A DNA stretch of 64,000 nt from Dietzia alimentaria 72 (GCF_000226215.1 NZ_AGFF01000008.1:186001-250000); one strand, 5' to 3'. Positions 1-8,245 are shown, numbered from the stretch's first letter. Program-made: numbers and translations. Notes: generated from the sequence alone by a model not told the origin.

Positions 1-2
1 CA

Positions 3-77
3 GGGAGGCCGGCCGAGGCGCTCCACGGTCACAGCGCCCGCGAGGTCATGCGGCGCGCGCAGGCTATGGCGTTCTGA
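3..77 (+). CDS. Rv2175c-like DNA-binding protein, C-terminal fragment
   Basis: This is only the last 24 codons of a gene that enters from the left edge. The visible end reads AREVMRRAQAMAF and then TGA at 75-77. As I recall it, this matches the typical ending of the mycobacterial Rv2175c family of small helix-turn-helix DNA-binding proteins. The placement supports this: in M. tuberculosis Rv2175c lies convergent to mptA, as here. Its stop lies inside the 3' end of mptA, a 14-nt tail-to-tail overlap (64-77). The assignment rests on a short tail and on synteny. Confidence 0.55.
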   Translation, partial: GRPAEALHGHSAREVMRRAQAMAF

Positions 78-1620
78 AGGAGCCCGACGGGTCGGGCGGA
101 TCCGGCACGTGCGTCGTCGCCCGCCGCCACCACATGCCCGTGAGCAGAGTGGCGGCCAGCGCGATCCCGACGAGCAGAGGACTGTAGAGACTGGTCGAGC
201 CATTGGGGCCGATAGCCATCACGAGGAACACGGTCACACAAACGGCTGCCGTGGTGGCCCGTCGGCCGGGTCGGGCGGGGAACCAGAACGCGGCCACCCA
301 CACGTGGTACCAGGGCCAGGACAGTGTATTGAGCACCACGAACGCCAACATCGCCAGCATGATCCCGCGGAGCGCGTTCCGTGTGTGCTGGCGGTGGAAC
401 CACCACACGAGCACCAGGGTCGTCGCGAGGACCACCTGGCCGACGGTGCGTGCCACGGCGAGGATGTCCTCGAACCCGTGTGCATCCCACACTGCGTGCA
501 CTAGGTGCGCGGCTGCGGTGGGCGCGCTGAGGTAGTTGATCACGCGGTCGGAGACAGAGATGGCATGGATCCACCCGACGCCCGTTCCGGAGGCCACGGT
601 GATCAGAGCGAACACCGTCAGTGCCACCGCGGCGGCGACTGCGGTGTCCGCCGTGGCGCCGAGAACGGGGCGGCTGGTGGCTGACGAGCGGCGCCGGTCG
701 AGGGCGATCCACAGCAGGAACGGAGCCACGATCACGGCTGTGGCTTTGAAGGCGACCGCGATGCCGATCGCCGCCCCGGCCCACGCGTACCTCCGATCGA
801 GGGTGAGAATTACCGCACCCACGCAGGCGACGAGCGGGAAGATCTCGTTGTGCAGCCCGCCCGCCACGTGGATCACCGTCAACGGTGAGGCGCACGCCAG
901 CCAGACCGTTGCGCCAGGGTCGACCCCGGCGCGTCGTGCCGCGATCACCAGCAGCGCCACGAGTCCGGCAAGGGCCGCGAGGACCGCCAATCGAAGGATG
1001 ATGACGCCCACGGCAGGGTGCCCGCCGGACAGGGCCACCACGATCCGCATGGACAGCAGGTGGAGTGGACCGTAGGGGGTGGCGGTGGACTGCCAGTCCG
1101 GGCTGACCTCGGTGGTGAAGGGCCCTGGGTTGGCCTCGGGGCCGAACTTGTACGGGTCGACCCCGGCTGCGGTCATGGCCCCCTGGGCGAGGTAGGACCA
1201 GGCGTCGCGGCTGAAGAGCGGGATCGACGGCAGCATGGGGAGCGACCACAATGCTGTGGCCCAGGCGGCGTCCCGGGCGGGCAGACGTCCGGACACGGCG
1301 CGCGGGCCCAACGCGAGCCACGAAGTCACCATGAGCGTCACGCCGACCCACGTCAGGATCAGCGCGAGGACGCCGCCGTGACCGAAGGTGTATCCGGGAA
1401 GTCCGAGAGCGACGGCCGGGCCACCGTCCACGGGTAGTGCGCCCGCGCCGAAGCCGCCGAGAGTGAGTAGGACCGCACCGATGATTCCGCGCCGCAGTGC
1501 GGGGCCGGAAGGACCGGACAGGGCGCTACGTGCCGACTCCGCCGTCGTCATGGTCACCGTCCGTATCCGTGACGACGACGTGGACGCGATCGTCGGGACC
1601 GTGCCTTTCGCAGGATCCAC
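64..1620 (-). CDS. mptA: Alpha-(1->6)-mannopyranosyltransferase (MptA type)
   Basis: This 518-residue polytopic membrane protein belongs to the GT-C mannosyltransferases that extend the alpha-1,6-mannan backbone of lipomannan and lipoarabinomannan, using polyprenyl-phosphomannose outside the membrane. After a polar N-terminus, hydrophobic segments run through the protein. An early extracytoplasmic loop carries the acidic motif FSRDAWSYLAQG (near residues 135-147), followed by DPYKFGP and YGPLHLLSMR, all typical of MptA/MptB. The GTG start lies 2 nt after the idsA2 stop, suggesting coupled translation; an ATG at 1551 is an alternative. Next to idsA2, as in M. tuberculosis (Rv2173-Rv2174), it is more likely MptA than MptB. 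Confidence 0.85.
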   Translation of the reverse strand: MDPAKGTVPTIASTSSSRIRTVTMTTAESARSALSGPSGPALRRGIIGAVLLTLGGFGAGALPVDGGPAVALGLPGYTFGHGGVLALILTWVGVTLMVTSWLALGPRAVSGRLPARDAAWATALWSLPMLPSIPLFSRDAWSYLAQGAMTAAGVDPYKFGPEANPGPFTTEVSPDWQSTATPYGPLHLLSMRIVVALSGGHPAVGVIILRLAVLAALAGLVALLVIAARRAGVDPGATVWLACASPLTVIHVAGGLHNEIFPLVACVGAVILTLDRRYAWAGAAIGIAVAFKATAVIVAPFLLWIALDRRRSSATSRPVLGATADTAVAAAVALTVFALITVASGTGVGWIHAISVSDRVINYLSAPTAAAHLVHAVWDAHGFEDILAVARTVGQVVLATTLVLVWWFHRQHTRNALRGIMLAMLAFVVLNTLSWPWYHVWVAAFWFPARPGRRATTAAVCVTVFLVMAIGPNGSTSLYSPLLVGIALAATLLTGMWWRRATTHVPDPPDPSGSFRTP

Positions 1621-1622
1621 GC

Positions 1623-2693
1623 TCAGGCCCGTCGTTTTGTCGCAGCCGCCGCCAACGATCGGAGCTCGTCCCGCCCGTGATCGCTGACGGCCTCGGAGGA
1701 GATGGCGTCCAGCGCGCGATCGGTGAGCCCGTCTATCTCCGTCTCGACGGAGGCCACCGCGCCGGACTCCACGAGGATGCCGCGGGCCCGCTCGAGGGTC
1801 GTCGGCGTTGGTGCGGTCCCCAGCACGGACCGGAGGAAGTCGGCATCCACTCGCGGGGCCAGGGCGATGCCCCTGGCGAGTAGCAGAGTGCGTTTGCCCT
1901 CACGCAGGTCATCGCCAGAGGGCTTTCCGGTGATCTCGGGGTCGCCGAACACTCCGAGCATGTCATCGCGCAACTGGAATGCCTGGCCCACAGCTACGCC
2001 GAACTCTCGGAGCGCGGCGATGGTCTCCGGGCGGGCGCCGGCCAGTTCGGCACCGATGTGGAGGGGACGCTCGACCGTGTAAGCCGCGGTCTTGAACCGA
2101 TTGACCCGTGCCGGGGTCTCCTCGTCCGTCGCGTCCGAGGCCTCGGCGAGGATGTCGAGCATCTGCCCCGAGAGGACCTCGGTCTTCATCGAGTACCAGG
2201 GAACCAAGGCTCGGGAAAGCGCGGCCGACTCGACCCCGGATGTCACGAACATTTCATCGGCCCAGGTCAGTGCCAGATCGCCGATGAGGATGGCCTGCGA
2301 TTCGCCGTAACGTCCCGGGTCGCCGTCCCATCCGAGGTCACGGTGCAGGGACTCCACGGAACGGTGCACGGTAGGCCGTCCGCGGCGGGTGTCGGATGCG
2401 TCGATGATGTCGTCGTGGACCAGGGCACACGCCTGGATCAGCTCGAGGGCGGCGCACGCGGTCACGACCTCGTCCGGCACGTGCGCCCCGACGGAGTCGA
2501 CCGCTGCATAACCGGCCAGAGCGAATCGGGGACGCATCCGCTTGCCACCGCCTAGAACGAAGTCGGCAAGGAGTCCCGCCAGGCGGTCGACGCGGTCATC
2601 GATCCCCGCCACGACCGCGCGACGTCCTCCGAGGTGGTGGCGGAGCGCGGCGAGGACGCGTTCTCCGTCGTCCGGTCGGGTCGCCGTGACCAT
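1623..2693 (-). CDS. idsA2: Polyprenyl diphosphate synthase (IdsA2-like)
   Basis: This 356-residue trans-prenyltransferase condenses isopentenyl diphosphate with allylic diphosphates to make C15-C20 or longer chains, precursors of carotenoids, menaquinone side chains or polyprenyl phosphates. Both aspartate-rich motifs are present: the first in HDDIIDASDTRRGRP and the second in LRDDMLGVFGD, followed by the usual GKPSGDDLREGKRT segment. I chose the ATG at 2693 because an AAGGGA-type ribosome binding site sits 8 nt upstream; a GTG at 2699 is too close to it. It is the first gene of a two-gene unit with mptA and is divergent from metF. Chain length cannot be read with certainty. Confidence 0.88.
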   Translation of the reverse strand: MVTATRPDDGERVLAALRHHLGGRRAVVAGIDDRVDRLAGLLADFVLGGGKRMRPRFALAGYAAVDSVGAHVPDEVVTACAALELIQACALVHDDIIDASDTRRGRPTVHRSVESLHRDLGWDGDPGRYGESQAILIGDLALTWADEMFVTSGVESAALSRALVPWYSMKTEVLSGQMLDILAEASDATDEETPARVNRFKTAAYTVERPLHIGAELAGARPETIAALREFGVAVGQAFQLRDDMLGVFGDPEITGKPSGDDLREGKRTLLLARGIALAPRVDADFLRSVLGTAPTPTTLERARGILVESGAVASVETEIDGLTDRALDAISSEAVSDHGRDELRSLAAAATKRRA

Positions 2694-2743
2694 GAGCACC
2701 GTCCCTTCCGGGCGCCCTGTCGCGGGTGCCCTCGTCGTCGATG

Positions 2744-2749
2744 ATCCTA
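2744..2749 (-). promoter_or_regulatory. Candidate -10 box for idsA2-mptA
   Basis: On the minus strand these bases read TAGGAT, a good actinobacterial -10 hexamer, about 50 nt upstream of the idsA2 start. No convincing -35 is seen. Confidence 0.4.
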
Positions 2750-2786
2750 GTGGTCGGGTGGGAGAGGGACCCGTCTCACGTCGGGT

Positions 2787-2792
2787 TACCCT
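2787..2792 (+). promoter_or_regulatory. -10 box of a leaderless metF promoter
   Basis: TACCCT lies 6 nt before the metF GTG, so transcription would start at the first base of the start codon. No ribosome binding site is present, which fits a leaderless mRNA. Confidence 0.5.
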
Positions 2793-2798
2793 GTTCCG

Positions 2799-3776
2799 GT
2801 GACCCAGCTACCCGACTTCGACCCGACGGACGGCGGCCGGCACCCGAGTGTCGTCGCGCAGATCGCCGCGTCGACCTCTCCGAGGGTTCCGTTCTCCGTG
2901 GAGTTCTACCCGCCTCGTGATCAGGCGGCGGAGGAGCGTCTCTGGCGCGCCGCTTCGGTCTTCTCCGAGCTCGGGGCAGCGTTCGCCTCCGTCACGTACG
3001 GGGCCGGTGGATCGACGCGCGACCGTACGGTCCGCGTGGTGGAACGGATCGCCCGCGATACCAACCTGGTACCGATCGCCCACCTCACAGCGGTCGGACA
3101 CACGGTTGCCGAACTGCGCGAGATGATCCGTATGTTCGGTGAGGTCGGGGTCTCCAATATCCTTGCGCTGCGCGGTGATCCACCCGGGGATCCGCTCGGA
3201 GAGTGGACCGCACACCCGGAGGGCCTGCACTACGCGGAGGAGCTCGTTCGCCTTATCCACGAGGTGGGAGACTTCCATGTGGGTGTGGCGTCGTTCCCCG
3301 AGGGCCATTACCGGGCTCGCGACCTGGACCACGACTCCGAGATCTTGATCAACAAGCTGCGTGCCGGGGCCGACTACTCCATCACCCAGATGTTCTGGGA
3401 CGTCGAGGATTACCTGCGCCTGCGCGACCGCGCGGTCGCCGCCGACCCGGAGCAGGGCGCCAAGCCCATCATCCCGGGCCTCATGCCGGTCACGAGTCTG
3501 CGTCAGGTCAAACGGATGGTCGAGCTGTCCGGTTGCGCACTGCCGGACGACCTGTCGACACGGCTGCAGTCCGCGGCGGGCGACGGGCCGGAGGAGAACC
3601 GTGCGGCGGTGCGTGAGGTCGGGATCGATCTGACCACCCGGATGTGCGAGCAGCTGATCTCCGAGGGAGTCCCGTGCCTGCACTTCAATACCCTGAATTT
3701 CTCCAAGGCGACCCACGAGGTCCTGACTAACCTGTCGATGGTGACCCCGTCCGGGGTGTACGCAGGCGGGACCTGA
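2799..3776 (+). CDS. metF: Methylenetetrahydrofolate reductase
   Basis: This 325-residue TIM-barrel flavoprotein of the MetF family reduces 5,10-methylene-tetrahydrofolate to 5-methyl-tetrahydrofolate for methionine synthesis in the cytoplasm. Family motifs are FSVEFYPPRD near residue 30, SVTYGAGGSTRDR near 63, HLTAVG near 94, and NILALRGDPPGDP near 121. The GTG start is set by a -10 box 6 nt upstream and by the absence of a ribosome binding site. The gene is monocistronic and divergent from idsA2, in the same position as M. tuberculosis Rv2172c. The length is close to the bacterial norm of about 300. Confidence 0.88.
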   Translation: MTQLPDFDPTDGGRHPSVVAQIAASTSPRVPFSVEFYPPRDQAAEERLWRAASVFSELGAAFASVTYGAGGSTRDRTVRVVERIARDTNLVPIAHLTAVGHTVAELREMIRMFGEVGVSNILALRGDPPGDPLGEWTAHPEGLHYAEELVRLIHEVGDFHVGVASFPEGHYRARDLDHDSEILINKLRAGADYSITQMFWDVEDYLRLRDRAVAADPEQGAKPIIPGLMPVTSLRQVKRMVELSGCALPDDLSTRLQSAAGDGPEENRAAVREVGIDLTTRMCEQLISEGVPCLHFNTLNFSKATHEVLTNLSMVTPSGVYAGGT

Positions 3777-3797
3777 GCCGACTAACCTCCACTCGGG

Positions 3798-4526
3798 TCA
3801 GTGCACGAGGCGGTCCTCGCGGGCCCGCGAGGTGCGGGCCGCCAGGACGGTACCGATCGAGACGAGCAGTGCCGCGCCGATCCCGACGATCATCCACACC
3901 GCGAAGCCGCGTGCAGCCGGATCCGGATACGACGACGACGCCTGCATACGGGTGATCGAACCGGGCGAGGGGGTCCAGCTGACGGAATTTCCGGCGCCGA
4001 TGGTCCCGTTGCTCTGGCCGATCCGGTTGGGAAACGTCAGGTCCACCTGGGTGGTGGCGGAGTCGGACCGGTCCGCCGGGAGCCCGGACAGGTCGACCGA
4101 TCCACTGAAAGTGACCGTGTCACCGCTCCGGCGGAATCCCATCGTGTACGGGCGCGCCCCCTCGATGTCGACGGCGAGCGTCAGTGCGTCCACCTCGGCG
4201 AAGGTCAACTGGGTGAAGTAGATCTCCCGCCCGGTAAAGCCGTCTGCGGAATACGGGGTGATCCGTACCTTCTGCTCCAGACCGGAAGGGGCTCCGATGC
4301 GTTCAAACGCCGCCGCCTGCTCCGGTTGATCTCCGGCCACGAGGATGCGGCCCGACACCGTGTCGTCCTTCCGCACGCTCATCTGCGCGTTGAGCTGTAG
4401 ACACCCGGTCAACATGAACAGCAGCGTGGCAAGTGCGGTGACCCCCGCCAGACGCCGGGGCACGAGGGAGGCGCCGCGGGGCGGGGCAGTGGTCGCGGAA
4501 GGGTGGGGCTGGGTCACGATCGTCAT
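3798..4526 (-). CDS. lppM: LppM-like lipoprotein
   Basis: This 242-residue protein has an N-terminal signal with lipobox LTGC (the Cys is near residue 42) after a hydrophobic stretch LATLLFML, then a beta-rich extracytoplasmic domain starting LQLNAQMSVRKDDTVSG. It ends in a transmembrane helix (AVWMIVGIGAALLVSIGTVL) and a short basic tail, so it is probably anchored at both ends. This architecture and its neighbours match mycobacterial LppM (Rv2171), an envelope lipoprotein linked to phagosome interaction. Its ATG overlaps the stop of the upstream FAD oxidoreductase (ATGA at 4523-4526), so the two are co-translated. Confidence 0.82.
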   Translation of the reverse strand: MTIVTQPHPSATTAPPRGASLVPRRLAGVTALATLLFMLTGCLQLNAQMSVRKDDTVSGRILVAGDQPEQAAAFERIGAPSGLEQKVRITPYSADGFTGREIYFTQLTFAEVDALTLAVDIEGARPYTMGFRRSGDTVTFSGSVDLSGLPADRSDSATTQVDLTFPNRIGQSNGTIGAGNSVSWTPSPGSITRMQASSSYPDPAARGFAVWMIVGIGAALLVSIGTVLAARTSRAREDRLVH

Positions 4527-6109
4527 TCTGCCCGTGAGCGACGTCGCCGCCGTGCCGACGTGCCGAGACGGCGACTTACGAGACGGGCGACGGTTCGGCC
4601 GCTGGTACCGATGACGCCCCCGCCGGGGTGGGTCGAGGCACCCGCGAGGAACACCCCATCAGCTCCGGGAACGGTGTGACCCCGAAGCTCGGGATGGGGT
4701 CGCATGGGCAGCATCTGATCCAGTGACATCTCGACGTGCATCACGTTGCCACCGATCAGCCCAAGTTCGGACTCCAGATCTTCGGGGGTCTGGACGTGAC
4801 GATGGATGATCGAGTCAGCCAGCCCGGGCGCGTAGCGGTCGGCGGTCGCGATGATGCGGTCGGCCTCGGCCGGGCCGGCCTGTTCCCAGGAGCGTCCGTC
4901 CGCCAGGTGACGGGGATGCCATTGGGACCACAACGTCAGCTCGTGCCGTCCCGCGGGCGCGAGCGAGGGGTCGAGGGCACTGAAACTCATCGCCAGGACG
5001 GCGGGATCGGCGTCGAGTCCGCCTGCCGCCGCGACGCCGTGGCGTCGATCGAGGACACGGCGGTCCGTCACGAGCAGTTGCAATCCATGGGAACTGGTAG
5101 GAGTGTCGATCCCGGGGTATCGGGGAAGGTCGCTGGTCCCGAGACGTACGACCATGCCGAGTCCGAACCCCGGCCGGATTCTCCTGCGCCAACCGTCCAG
5201 GGTCATCTCCGGTAGCACTCCCGCCAGGAGGTCGAGTGTGGTGTGGACGTGGCAGGCGGCCACGACGACCGAGCACTCCAGTGAGGACCCGCTCTCAGTC
5301 TCGACCCGCCATCCGGATCCGGATCTGTGGACGGCGGTGGCACCCGACCCCGGGGTGACGGTCCCGCCATTGGCACGAACGGAAGAGACGAGCGCGTCTG
5401 CGAGCGCGCCCGAGCCGCCGATCGCACGGCCCGGCGGAATGCGATGCATGAGTGCGGCGAATCCGATCATCGGGGCCGTGGCGGGATGCGACATCGGTGG
5501 GCCGGACTGTGCCCCGAACCAGGACAAGGCCGCCTTGAGTCGTTCGGAGGAGAATGTGGCATCGAGGAGCGCGTCTCCCGACGACAGGAAGGTCTGTACC
5601 GCGCCGAACGGGTCCCGGAGGTCGTCGAACCCGAGGAACGCGGACCCCAGTCCGGAGGCCGTGGGCCGGACTGAGAAGCCCTTCATCATCCGACCGGCGA
5701 GCACATCCCATCGGCGCACGAATGAACGGTAGGCATCGGCGTCCTGCGCGCCGCATGCGGCGGCGATACTCACGCAGGTGGCGTCCAGGTCGCGGTGGAA
5801 GACGATGGGTGGAGCGTCGCTCCCCGGTGGCGCTGGTGCGAATCCCCAGGGGTCACAGTCAACGTAGCGCAGACCGTGTGAGGACAGGTCCAACTCTTCC
5901 GGGATGCCGGTGTGTCGGATCATCAGATGAGCGGATGAACCGCGATCCGTGCGGTGGCCCGGGTAGCGCTCGACGGTGGAGGTGGCTCCGCCGAGTACCG
6001 TGTCGCGTTCCACCACGTGCACGTCGAGGCCCGCCCGGGCGAGGTAGGCGGCGCAGACGAGTCCGTTGTGACCCGACCCGATCACCACAACGTCATGTCG
6101 TTGGCTCAC
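4523..6109 (-). CDS. FAD-dependent oxidoreductase, phytoene dehydrogenase/PYROXD2-like
   Basis: This protein of about 528 residues starts with the Rossmann dinucleotide-binding motif VVVIGSGHNGL and VVERD a few residues later. It ends with a FAD-binding C-terminal motif around FLAGASTHPGGGVIGTSGR, the pattern of the phytoene desaturase-like superfamily. The start is the GTG at 6109, which overlaps the stop of the GNAT gene (GTGA). A longer frame reaching 6232 would run through the GNAT gene and is not credible. The substrate is unknown: no phytoene synthase or other carotenoid gene is adjacent, apart from the prenyl synthase 2 kb away. The C-terminus is strongly basic (RRRRRSR). Confidence 0.8.
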   Translation of the reverse strand: MSQRHDVVVIGSGHNGLVCAAYLARAGLDVHVVERDTVLGGATSTVERYPGHRTDRGSSAHLMIRHTGIPEELDLSSHGLRYVDCDPWGFAPAPPGSDAPPIVFHRDLDATCVSIAAACGAQDADAYRSFVRRWDVLAGRMMKGFSVRPTASGLGSAFLGFDDLRDPFGAVQTFLSSGDALLDATFSSERLKAALSWFGAQSGPPMSHPATAPMIGFAALMHRIPPGRAIGGSGALADALVSSVRANGGTVTPGSGATAVHRSGSGWRVETESGSSLECSVVVAACHVHTTLDLLAGVLPEMTLDGWRRRIRPGFGLGMVVRLGTSDLPRYPGIDTPTSSHGLQLLVTDRRVLDRRHGVAAAGGLDADPAVLAMSFSALDPSLAPAGRHELTLWSQWHPRHLADGRSWEQAGPAEADRIIATADRYAPGLADSIIHRHVQTPEDLESELGLIGGNVMHVEMSLDQMLPMRPHPELRGHTVPGADGVFLAGASTHPGGGVIGTSGRTVARLVSRRLGTSARRRRRSRAE

Positions 6110-6702
6110 GCGGGATCCCCTGCCTTCAGGAGCGGGAGCGGGCGCGCGAGGACGGCGAACGGCCTGGCATCGCCTTCGAACCGGTATTGGCGGAGGATGT
6201 CCGTGAAGCCCATCGACCGGTACAGGCGCCACGCACCGTTGGCTTCTCCGTCCACCTCCGGTGTAGACAACAGGACGGTTCCCTCTGGCCTGTCGGCGAG
6301 AAACCGGCTGAGCAGAGTGGAGCCGACCCCCCGTCCCTGGTGGGTGGGGGACACGTGGAGTTCGGTCAGTTCGACGTAGTCGGTGGGCAAATCACGACCC
6401 TGGTCGCGTAACCCGCGGGAGACCTGTTCGTACCACCACTGCCCAGGGCTGCCGTGGTAGCCGTAACAGATCGCCACCAGCGGGCCGCGCGACGGACCGA
6501 GGATCCGGCGTTTCGGAGCCTCGAACGCAGCCCAGCCCGACCATCCCTCGCGGTGGCTGTGCTCGAGCCACGCGGCCGCTCTGGACCGGATCACCTGTGG
6601 CGGGTAGCCCATGGCGTCCACATAGACGCTCAGCGCCTCGGGTAGTCGGTCTCGGAAGTCGGCGGCGTCCAGCCGGGTGATCACGGTGTCCATCCCCACC
6701 AT
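6106..6702 (-). CDS. GNAT family N-acetyltransferase (Rv2170-like)
   Basis: This is a protein of about 198 residues with a GNAT fold. The acetyl-CoA pyrophosphate loop is visible as VSPTHQGRGVGSTLL, preceded by the beta-4 strand YVELTELHV and followed by LYRSMGFTDI. The syntenic M. tuberculosis gene, Rv2170, encodes an acetyltransferase reported to act on isocitrate dehydrogenase; the substrate here is not known. Two in-frame ATGs (6702 and 6693) are possible starts and neither has a clear ribosome binding site. It leads a minus-strand operon with the FAD oxidoreductase and lppM through 4-nt overlaps, and is divergent from the HEPN-family gene. Confidence 0.85.
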   Translation of the reverse strand: MVGMDTVITRLDAADFRDRLPEALSVYVDAMGYPPQVIRSRAAAWLEHSHREGWSGWAAFEAPKRRILGPSRGPLVAICYGYHGSPGQWWYEQVSRGLRDQGRDLPTDYVELTELHVSPTHQGRGVGSTLLSRFLADRPEGTVLLSTPEVDGEANGAWRLYRSMGFTDILRQYRFEGDARPFAVLARPLPLLKAGDPA

Positions 6703-6751
6703 CTCACCACGCGCACGCGTCTGTGGGCCGGGTTGTGTCGTACCCCGGCGA

Positions 6752-6757
6752 TACCTT
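6752..6757 (+). promoter_or_regulatory. Candidate -10 box for the SAV_6107-type gene
   Basis: TACCTT lies about 20 nt before a GGGAGG ribosome binding site (6769-6774) and the start codon at 6779 or 6785. Confidence 0.35.
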
Positions 6758-6778
6758 GCGTTCAGAAAGGGAGGTGCG

Positions 6779-7189
6779 GTGGAGATGGGCACAAGCAACG
6801 GCGGACGAATTCCGGGCGGGTGCGCCGGCAAGTCACTGGGTCGGGCGGGCCGGGCCGAAATCCATAGGGGGCGCGCGGTGGCGGCCTCGGCACCCGAGGA
6901 GCGGTTCGTCGAGGCGTACCGTGCGGCCCGGACGGCGGCCAGTGCCCTTCTCGTCCCCGGGCCGCGTAGGCGGGGCCCGACCGATGTCTGGCACCGCCTC
7001 TCGTCGGAGGTGCCGGACCTCGGGGAGTGGGCGACCGCTTTCGGTGGATATTCCGCTCTGGCGGCCGCGGTTGAGGACGGTCTTCCCCGCACAGTCACGG
7101 ACCGTATGGCGGATGATTTCCTTTGGGCGGTGGGCAGATTCCTCGATCTCGTGGACCAACGGCTGGGGGTCCTGGGGCCCGCGGCGTAA
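6779..7189 (+). CDS. SAV_6107-family HEPN domain protein
   Basis: This is an all-alpha protein of about 136 residues. The segment APEERFVEAYRAARTAASALL and the C-terminal ADDFLWAVGRFLDLVDQRLG match the actinobacterial SAV_6107 family, a HEPN-fold group often encoded beside the division cluster. The GGGAGG at 6769-6774 allows a GTG start at 6779 (4 nt spacing) or an ATG at 6785 (10 nt spacing). HEPN proteins are often RNases with an R-X4-6-H motif. I see no such motif at the C-terminal helix, so catalytic activity is doubtful. Its function is unknown. It stands alone between the divergent GNAT operon and the DUF3040 gene. Confidence 0.7.
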   Translation: MEMGTSNGGRIPGGCAGKSLGRAGRAEIHRGRAVAASAPEERFVEAYRAARTAASALLVPGPRRRGPTDVWHRLSSEVPDLGEWATAFGGYSALAAAVEDGLPRTVTDRMADDFLWAVGRFLDLVDQRLGVLGPAA

Positions 7190-7263
7190 CTAGTTCACGC
7201 GTGTTCGGTGCGGAGGTTTGCCCTCAGTGGGTAATCGTGGTGGTCCTCAAGGCGTTCCGCTCG

Positions 7264-7269
7264 TATGAT
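7264..7269 (+). promoter_or_regulatory. Candidate -10 box for the DUF3040 gene
   Basis: TATGAT is close to the consensus and lies about 100 nt upstream of the DUF3040 start. No clear -35 is seen. Confidence 0.4.
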
Positions 7270-7365
7270 GGGGGGAACCCTTGACCGGCTGATCACCCGA
7301 CACGGTCGATGTCTACCGATCGAGCCGGCTGCGCTCGTCATCACGAGCATTTGAAGGAGGTCGAA

Positions 7366-7782
7366 GTGCCCCTATCTGAGCACGAGCAGCGCATGCTCAA
7401 AGAGATCGAGAGCGCGCTCTACGCCGAAGACCCCAAGTTCGCGTCGTCTGTCCGCAAGACCGGCGCGACCGGACCTCGTCGTCCCACAGGTCTTGTCGTG
7501 GCGCTCGGATTGCTGGGAGTCGCCCTGCTCGTGGGTGGGTTGGCCGTGTTCAAGCTCGGTGGCTTCCCGATCCTCAGCCTCATCGGTTTTCTTATGATGT
7601 TCGCGGCTGGTGTGCTCGCCCTGCGGTCCTCGCCCTCCCACAGGTCCACCGGCAGAGCCAAGCAGGCGGCGGGCTCCAAGGTGCCCGGCGCGGGCCGCGG
7701 AGCCACTCGGTCGTCGGGAGGGCAGTCCTACTCGACGCGTATGGAAGATCGTTTTCGGCGTCGGTTCAATCAGGAGCCATAG
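7366..7782 (+). CDS. DUF3040 membrane protein (Rv2169c-like)
   Basis: This 138-residue protein has an N-terminal soluble segment PLSEHEQRMLKEIESALYAED, the hallmark of DUF3040. Two hydrophobic helices follow (about residues 46-66 and 68-85), then a basic, Ser/Gly-rich cytoplasmic tail. The GTG at 7366 is chosen because AAGGAGG lies at 7354-7360; the frame is open further upstream but has no better start. The gene is conserved just upstream of mraZ in many actinobacteria (Rv2169c in M. tuberculosis). Its function is unknown, and its position suggests a link to envelope or division. A strong terminator follows. Confidence 0.82.
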   Translation: MPLSEHEQRMLKEIESALYAEDPKFASSVRKTGATGPRRPTGLVVALGLLGVALLVGGLAVFKLGGFPILSLIGFLMMFAAGVLALRSSPSHRSTGRAKQAAGSKVPGAGRGATRSSGGQSYSTRMEDRFRRRFNQEP

Positions 7783-7822
7783 CCAGGCCGGTGTAGTAGG
7801 GCCCTGACGGGCCCCGGACCTC

Positions 7823-7866
7823 GAAGGAGGGGTGAGCGCAGATGCGCTCGCCCCTCCTTCTTTGTA
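7823..7866 (+). terminator. Strong intrinsic terminator after DUF3040 gene
   Basis: The left arm at 7823-7840 begins GAAGGAGGGG. It pairs with the right arm at 7843-7860, which ends CCCCTCCTTC. The stem is 16-18 bp with one G-T wobble and is followed by TTTGT. It isolates the dcw cluster from upstream transcription. Confidence 0.85.
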
Positions 7867-8148
7867 TTTGTCCGAGGCGCCGGCTCCACGGTCCAGTCGG
7901 AGCTCTTCCACCTTGGGACACACCAGGGTTGCGGCTCATGCCGCACCGTCCCACTACGCCCCACCCTGTAACCCCACTTCCCCCCACGGGCCTTGCCTCA
8001 CTGATGGTCTTGAGCCGCAGTAGTCACACTGGTACCAATTTCGCGGACTATTCCCGCCCGGTCGGAGGCGTTGGGTGCTCTTTTCGGTGCGGGGCTACAG
8101 TGGATTTGAATAATTTTGTGCGCTGTGAACTGCAGTTAAAGCTGTTGG
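7867..8148 (+). promoter_or_regulatory. Upstream region of mraZ, probable promoter
   Basis: No gene is supported in this stretch. The 3' part (about 8090-8145) is AT-richer than its surroundings. It holds possible -10 boxes such as TACAGT at 8096-8101, which suggests that the promoter of the division cluster lies just before the TGGGG array. The exact promoter cannot be chosen by eye. Confidence 0.4.
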
Positions 8149-8203
8149 TGGGGAGAAGTGGGGCGCAGACCTTGTTTGTGGGGCGTTGTGGGGTAGAGTG
8201 GGG
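8149..8203 (+). promoter_or_regulatory. Putative MraZ operator: phased TGGGG repeats
   Basis: TGGGG occurs at 8149, 8159, 8179, 8189 and 8199. The spacing is exactly 10 bp, with one position (8169) lacking the motif. Direct TGGG-type repeats with a 10-bp period upstream of mraZ are the known binding pattern of MraZ in E. coli and others, so this is very probably the autoregulatory site. It lies 43-97 nt before the mraZ start codon. Confidence 0.75.
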
Positions 8204-8245
8204 CACGCAAGGAGCTCGAAGGGCCTGAACCCCAGGAGGTGGCGG

